Below are positions 62,253 to 64,000 of a stretch of DNA of 64,000 nt, one piece after another. Positions within the stretch are counted from its first letter, which is position 1. Each line of letters begins with the position of its first letter. Source of the DNA: Reyranella sp. (GTDB lineage: Bacteria; Pseudomonadota; Alphaproteobacteria; Reyranellales; Reyranellaceae); assembly GCA_019750135.1 (NCBI GenBank), contig JAIEOV010000048.1, forward strand, positions 62,001-126,000, in the 5' to 3' direction. The notes under the pieces were generated by a model that was given only the letters and a program-made list of their open reading frames with translations, ran no database searches and was not told the origin of the DNA. The position numbers were made by a program, and so were the translations under genes.

Positions 62253-62575
62253 TTAATTGGGGCGCGCGCGCGGCAGCGGATGGCGGCGCTGCAACCACAG
62301 CAGCACGAAGCCGAACACGGGGGTGAGAATGTCGAGGTAGAAGATGATGGCGGCGTTGCCGGGCGCGAAGTTGCGCGCCCTCACCATCTGGTAGACGCGA
62401 CTCCCAGTCCGAAGAAGATGTGCCAGGCGAGGAGCCTGTCGACCACCAGCGCGGTGCCGCGCGGCGCCGGCGCGCGAGCGATGGCGATCAGCGAGGCCAC
62501 GAGACCCGTCATCACCAAGTTGAGTGGAAAATTCGCGACGAGGAATGCGACGATCCCGGCGATCATGCCTGCCAT
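62253..62575 (-). pseudogene. DUF6790-like membrane protein, internally deleted
   Basis: The N-terminal part (start 62575) reads as one span, NFPLNLVMTGLVASLIAIA, then LLAWHIFFGLGVA; at about 62400 the frame must change to continue with VRARNFAPGNAAIIFYLDIL and a last span ending LLWLQRR. The NFAPGNA motif followed by Asp-(I/L)-L is what I recall from the end of DUF6790 proteins, while the middle spans are missing. A deletion with a frame change explains both. The acyl-CoA-dehydrogenase-like gene starts 65 bp away in the other direction. Confidence 0.55.
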
Positions 62576-62640
62576 GCCTTCGGACGCCGTCGCGCCTCCA
62601 TTGACAACATCCCGAAGCGGCGGGTCCAATCGAGTGTGCC

Positions 62641-63822
62641 ATGAACGATATCGGCCTTTCCACCCGCCCGCCAGATCCCGTCACCCGCGCTCGCTCGCTG
62701 GGCCCGGCGATTGCAGCCGTCGCCGACCAGATCGAGACGCTGCAGGACTTCCCCGAGCCGCTGATCAGTGCGTTGCACGACTCGCGGCTGTTCCGCCTGC
62801 TGCTGCCGCGCTCGCTCGGCGGCGAGGAAGTCGAGCCGTGGGTCTATGTCGCGGCGATCGAGGAGATCGCACGCCACGACGGTTCGCTGGGCTGGAACAT
62901 GTTCGTCGCCAACAGCTCGGCCCTGATCGCACCCTTCATTCCGTTCGAGGCGGCACGCACGATCTACGGCGATCCCCGCGGCCTGATCTCGTGGGGGCCG
63001 CCCAACCAGCACAAGCTCGTGGCCGCGCCGGGCGGCTATCGCGTCAATGGCGAATGGCATTTCTCGTCGGGCTATCGCCAGGCCAGCTGGATCGGCGCGC
63101 ACGGCAACGTCGTGGAGGCTGACGGCTCGCTGCGCCGCAACCGTTTCGGCCGGCCGACCGTGCGCACGGTGCTGATGCCCAAGGCCGAGACGACGCAGAT
63201 CCGCGACTGGCACACGCTCGGCATGCGCGGCACCGCGTCCGAAGGCTATTCCGTCGCCGACGTCTTCGTGCCTGAGGTCTTCTCCGGCACGCGCGAGGAT
63301 CCGACGCTGCGACGCGACAAGGGCCCGCTCTACGCCTTTACCATGCAGGGGCTCTATGCCTGCGGCGTGGCGGCGGTGGCGCTCGGCATCGCCCGCGCCA
63401 TGCTCGACGCCTTCATCGAGCTCGCCGCCACCAAGACGCCGCGCTACCTCGCGCGGCTGGCCGACAATCCCAGCGTCCAGTCCGACGTCGCCCGCCGCGA
63501 GGCCGACATCGGCTCGGCGCGCGCCTGGCTGGTCGAGATCCTGAAGGACGTGCACGGCCGCGCCGACGAGGTCGAGCCCATCGGCACGACCGACCGCGCC
63601 CGCGTGCGCCTCGCCTGCACCCAGGCCATCCACCAGGCGGAGAAGACGGCGGACTGGGTCTACAAGGCCGCCGGAACCTCGGCGATCTTCCGGGGCACGC
63701 CGTTCGAGCGGCGCTTCCGCGACATCCATACGCTGTCGCAGCAGATCCAGTCGCGCGAGGCGCATTTCGAGACGGTGGGCCGCATCCTGTTCAACGGCGA
63801 CCCCGACGGCACGTTCATGTAA
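62641..63822 (+). CDS. acyl-CoA dehydrogenase-like flavin monooxygenase
   Basis: A 393-residue protein with the acyl-CoA dehydrogenase fold, closer to FMNH2-dependent oxygenases such as DszC, HsaA and IacA than to true dehydrogenases. Features include LFRLLLPRSLGGEEVEP, ARHDGSLGWNMFVANSS, NGEWHFSSGYRQASWIGAH, TLGMRGTASEGYSVADVFV and the C-terminal RDIHTLSQQ with the His typical of this class. The catalytic Glu of dehydrogenases is not evident. A reductase partner is not adjacent. Substrate unknown. Confidence 0.83.
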   Translation: MNDIGLSTRPPDPVTRARSLGPAIAAVADQIETLQDFPEPLISALHDSRLFRLLLPRSLGGEEVEPWVYVAAIEEIARHDGSLGWNMFVANSSALIAPFIPFEAARTIYGDPRGLISWGPPNQHKLVAAPGGYRVNGEWHFSSGYRQASWIGAHGNVVEADGSLRRNRFGRPTVRTVLMPKAETTQIRDWHTLGMRGTASEGYSVADVFVPEVFSGTREDPTLRRDKGPLYAFTMQGLYACGVAAVALGIARAMLDAFIELAATKTPRYLARLADNPSVQSDVARREADIGSARAWLVEILKDVHGRADEVEPIGTTDRARVRLACTQAIHQAEKTADWVYKAAGTSAIFRGTPFERRFRDIHTLSQQIQSREAHFETVGRILFNGDPDGTFM

Positions 63823-63850
63823 GCGGGCAACGCCCGACGTCGCCGGCCGC

Positions 63851-64000
63851 TCAACGACTGAAGCGGTCGAGCGCCTCGATATGCATCTTGTTGAAGCCGC
63901 TCAGGCTCACGTCGGCGACGCCGCCGACGCGGTCGGCGCCCCGGAACTCGAGCCGCAGGATCTCGCCCTGGTGCATGCGCTCGCGGAGTTGGCTGGCGAT
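63851..64000 (-). CDS. C-terminal end of an unidentified protein (partial)
   Basis: The frame is open at the right edge and ends at TGA (63851-63853). The 49 visible residues include ILRLEFRGADRVGGVADVSL and end FNKMHIEALDRFSR. Codon third positions are G/C rich like real genes here. The family cannot be recognised from so short a piece. Confidence 0.5.
   Translation of the reverse strand: MASQLRERMHQGEILRLEFRGADRVGGVADVSLSGFNKMHIEALDRFSR

Overview
This is a GC-rich chromosomal stretch from an alphaproteobacterium. Supporting markers are the three-part proton-translocating transhydrogenase (pntA1, pntA2, pntB), COQ9, the short S21 gene rpsU, DUF465 (YdcH) proteins beside purEK, a TIGR02444 protein, and many orphan periplasmic binding proteins of ABC, TRAP and Bug type. 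The mix, with its repeated palindromes, reminds me of Reyranella-like Rhodospirillales, but that is an impression and not a computed placement. I see no rRNA, tRNA, CRISPR array, prophage or intact insertion sequence.

Layout. 0-5.9 kb: a decayed DUF4239 gene, 3-hydroxyacyl-CoA dehydrogenase and propionyl-CoA synthetase, then a divergent TorF-type porin and a secreted protein. 5.9-12.7 kb: a flavin monooxygenase, a Bug-type binding protein, a TauABC/SsuABC-like importer and an orphan TRAP receptor. 12.7-20.8 kb: CYP102-type self-sufficient P450, hutH and hutU on one strand, with an MFS exporter divergent from the P450. 20.9-30.4 kb: an acyl-CoA ligase with a histone-like tail, an orphan SrfA-family protein, azlCD, a beta-helix protein, purEK, COQ9 and rpsU. 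30.4-46.1 kb: GSCFA, GFA, amidohydrolase, HAD, GST, the pnt operon, a 2-hydroxyacid dehydrogenase, a SanA-like protein, a ThDP enzyme, a UbiB-DUF302-DUF302-epimerase operon, and a Glyoxalase_8-LON fusion. 46.3-53.2 kb: one long minus-strand unit, livG-livF-livK-livH-livM-GAF-pepF, joining branched-chain amino acid or related uptake to an oligoendopeptidase. 53.2-57.3 kb: a 1,253-residue polytopic protein of unknown family with its own AT-rich promoter. 57.3-64 kb: a fused indolepyruvate ferredoxin oxidoreductase that starts with TTG, small exported proteins, a decayed DUF6790 gene, and an acyl-CoA-dehydrogenase-like oxygenase.

The metabolic theme is scavenging and oxidation of amino acids and organic acids: liv uptake, AzlCD export, HutHU, indolepyruvate oxidoreductase, PrpE and acyl-CoA enzymes. 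Two families of palindromic intergenic elements punctuate the window. Family A (about 71-75 bp, three copies) carries the CTGTCATCCCGAG/CTCGGGATGACAG ends. Family B (six main copies plus solo halves) is a REPIN-like pair of hairpins around an ATCATGATCATGA-type centre. Two family B copies are nested inside others.

The most interesting items are the unknown 1,253-residue membrane protein with ten cysteines in a large, probably periplasmic domain and a recent 23-residue tandem duplication; the family B elements, whose arms vary while staying complementary; the CYP102-hutH-hutU arrangement with repeated motifs in the divergent promoter; and the acyl-CoA ligase with a Lys/Ala-rich tail.
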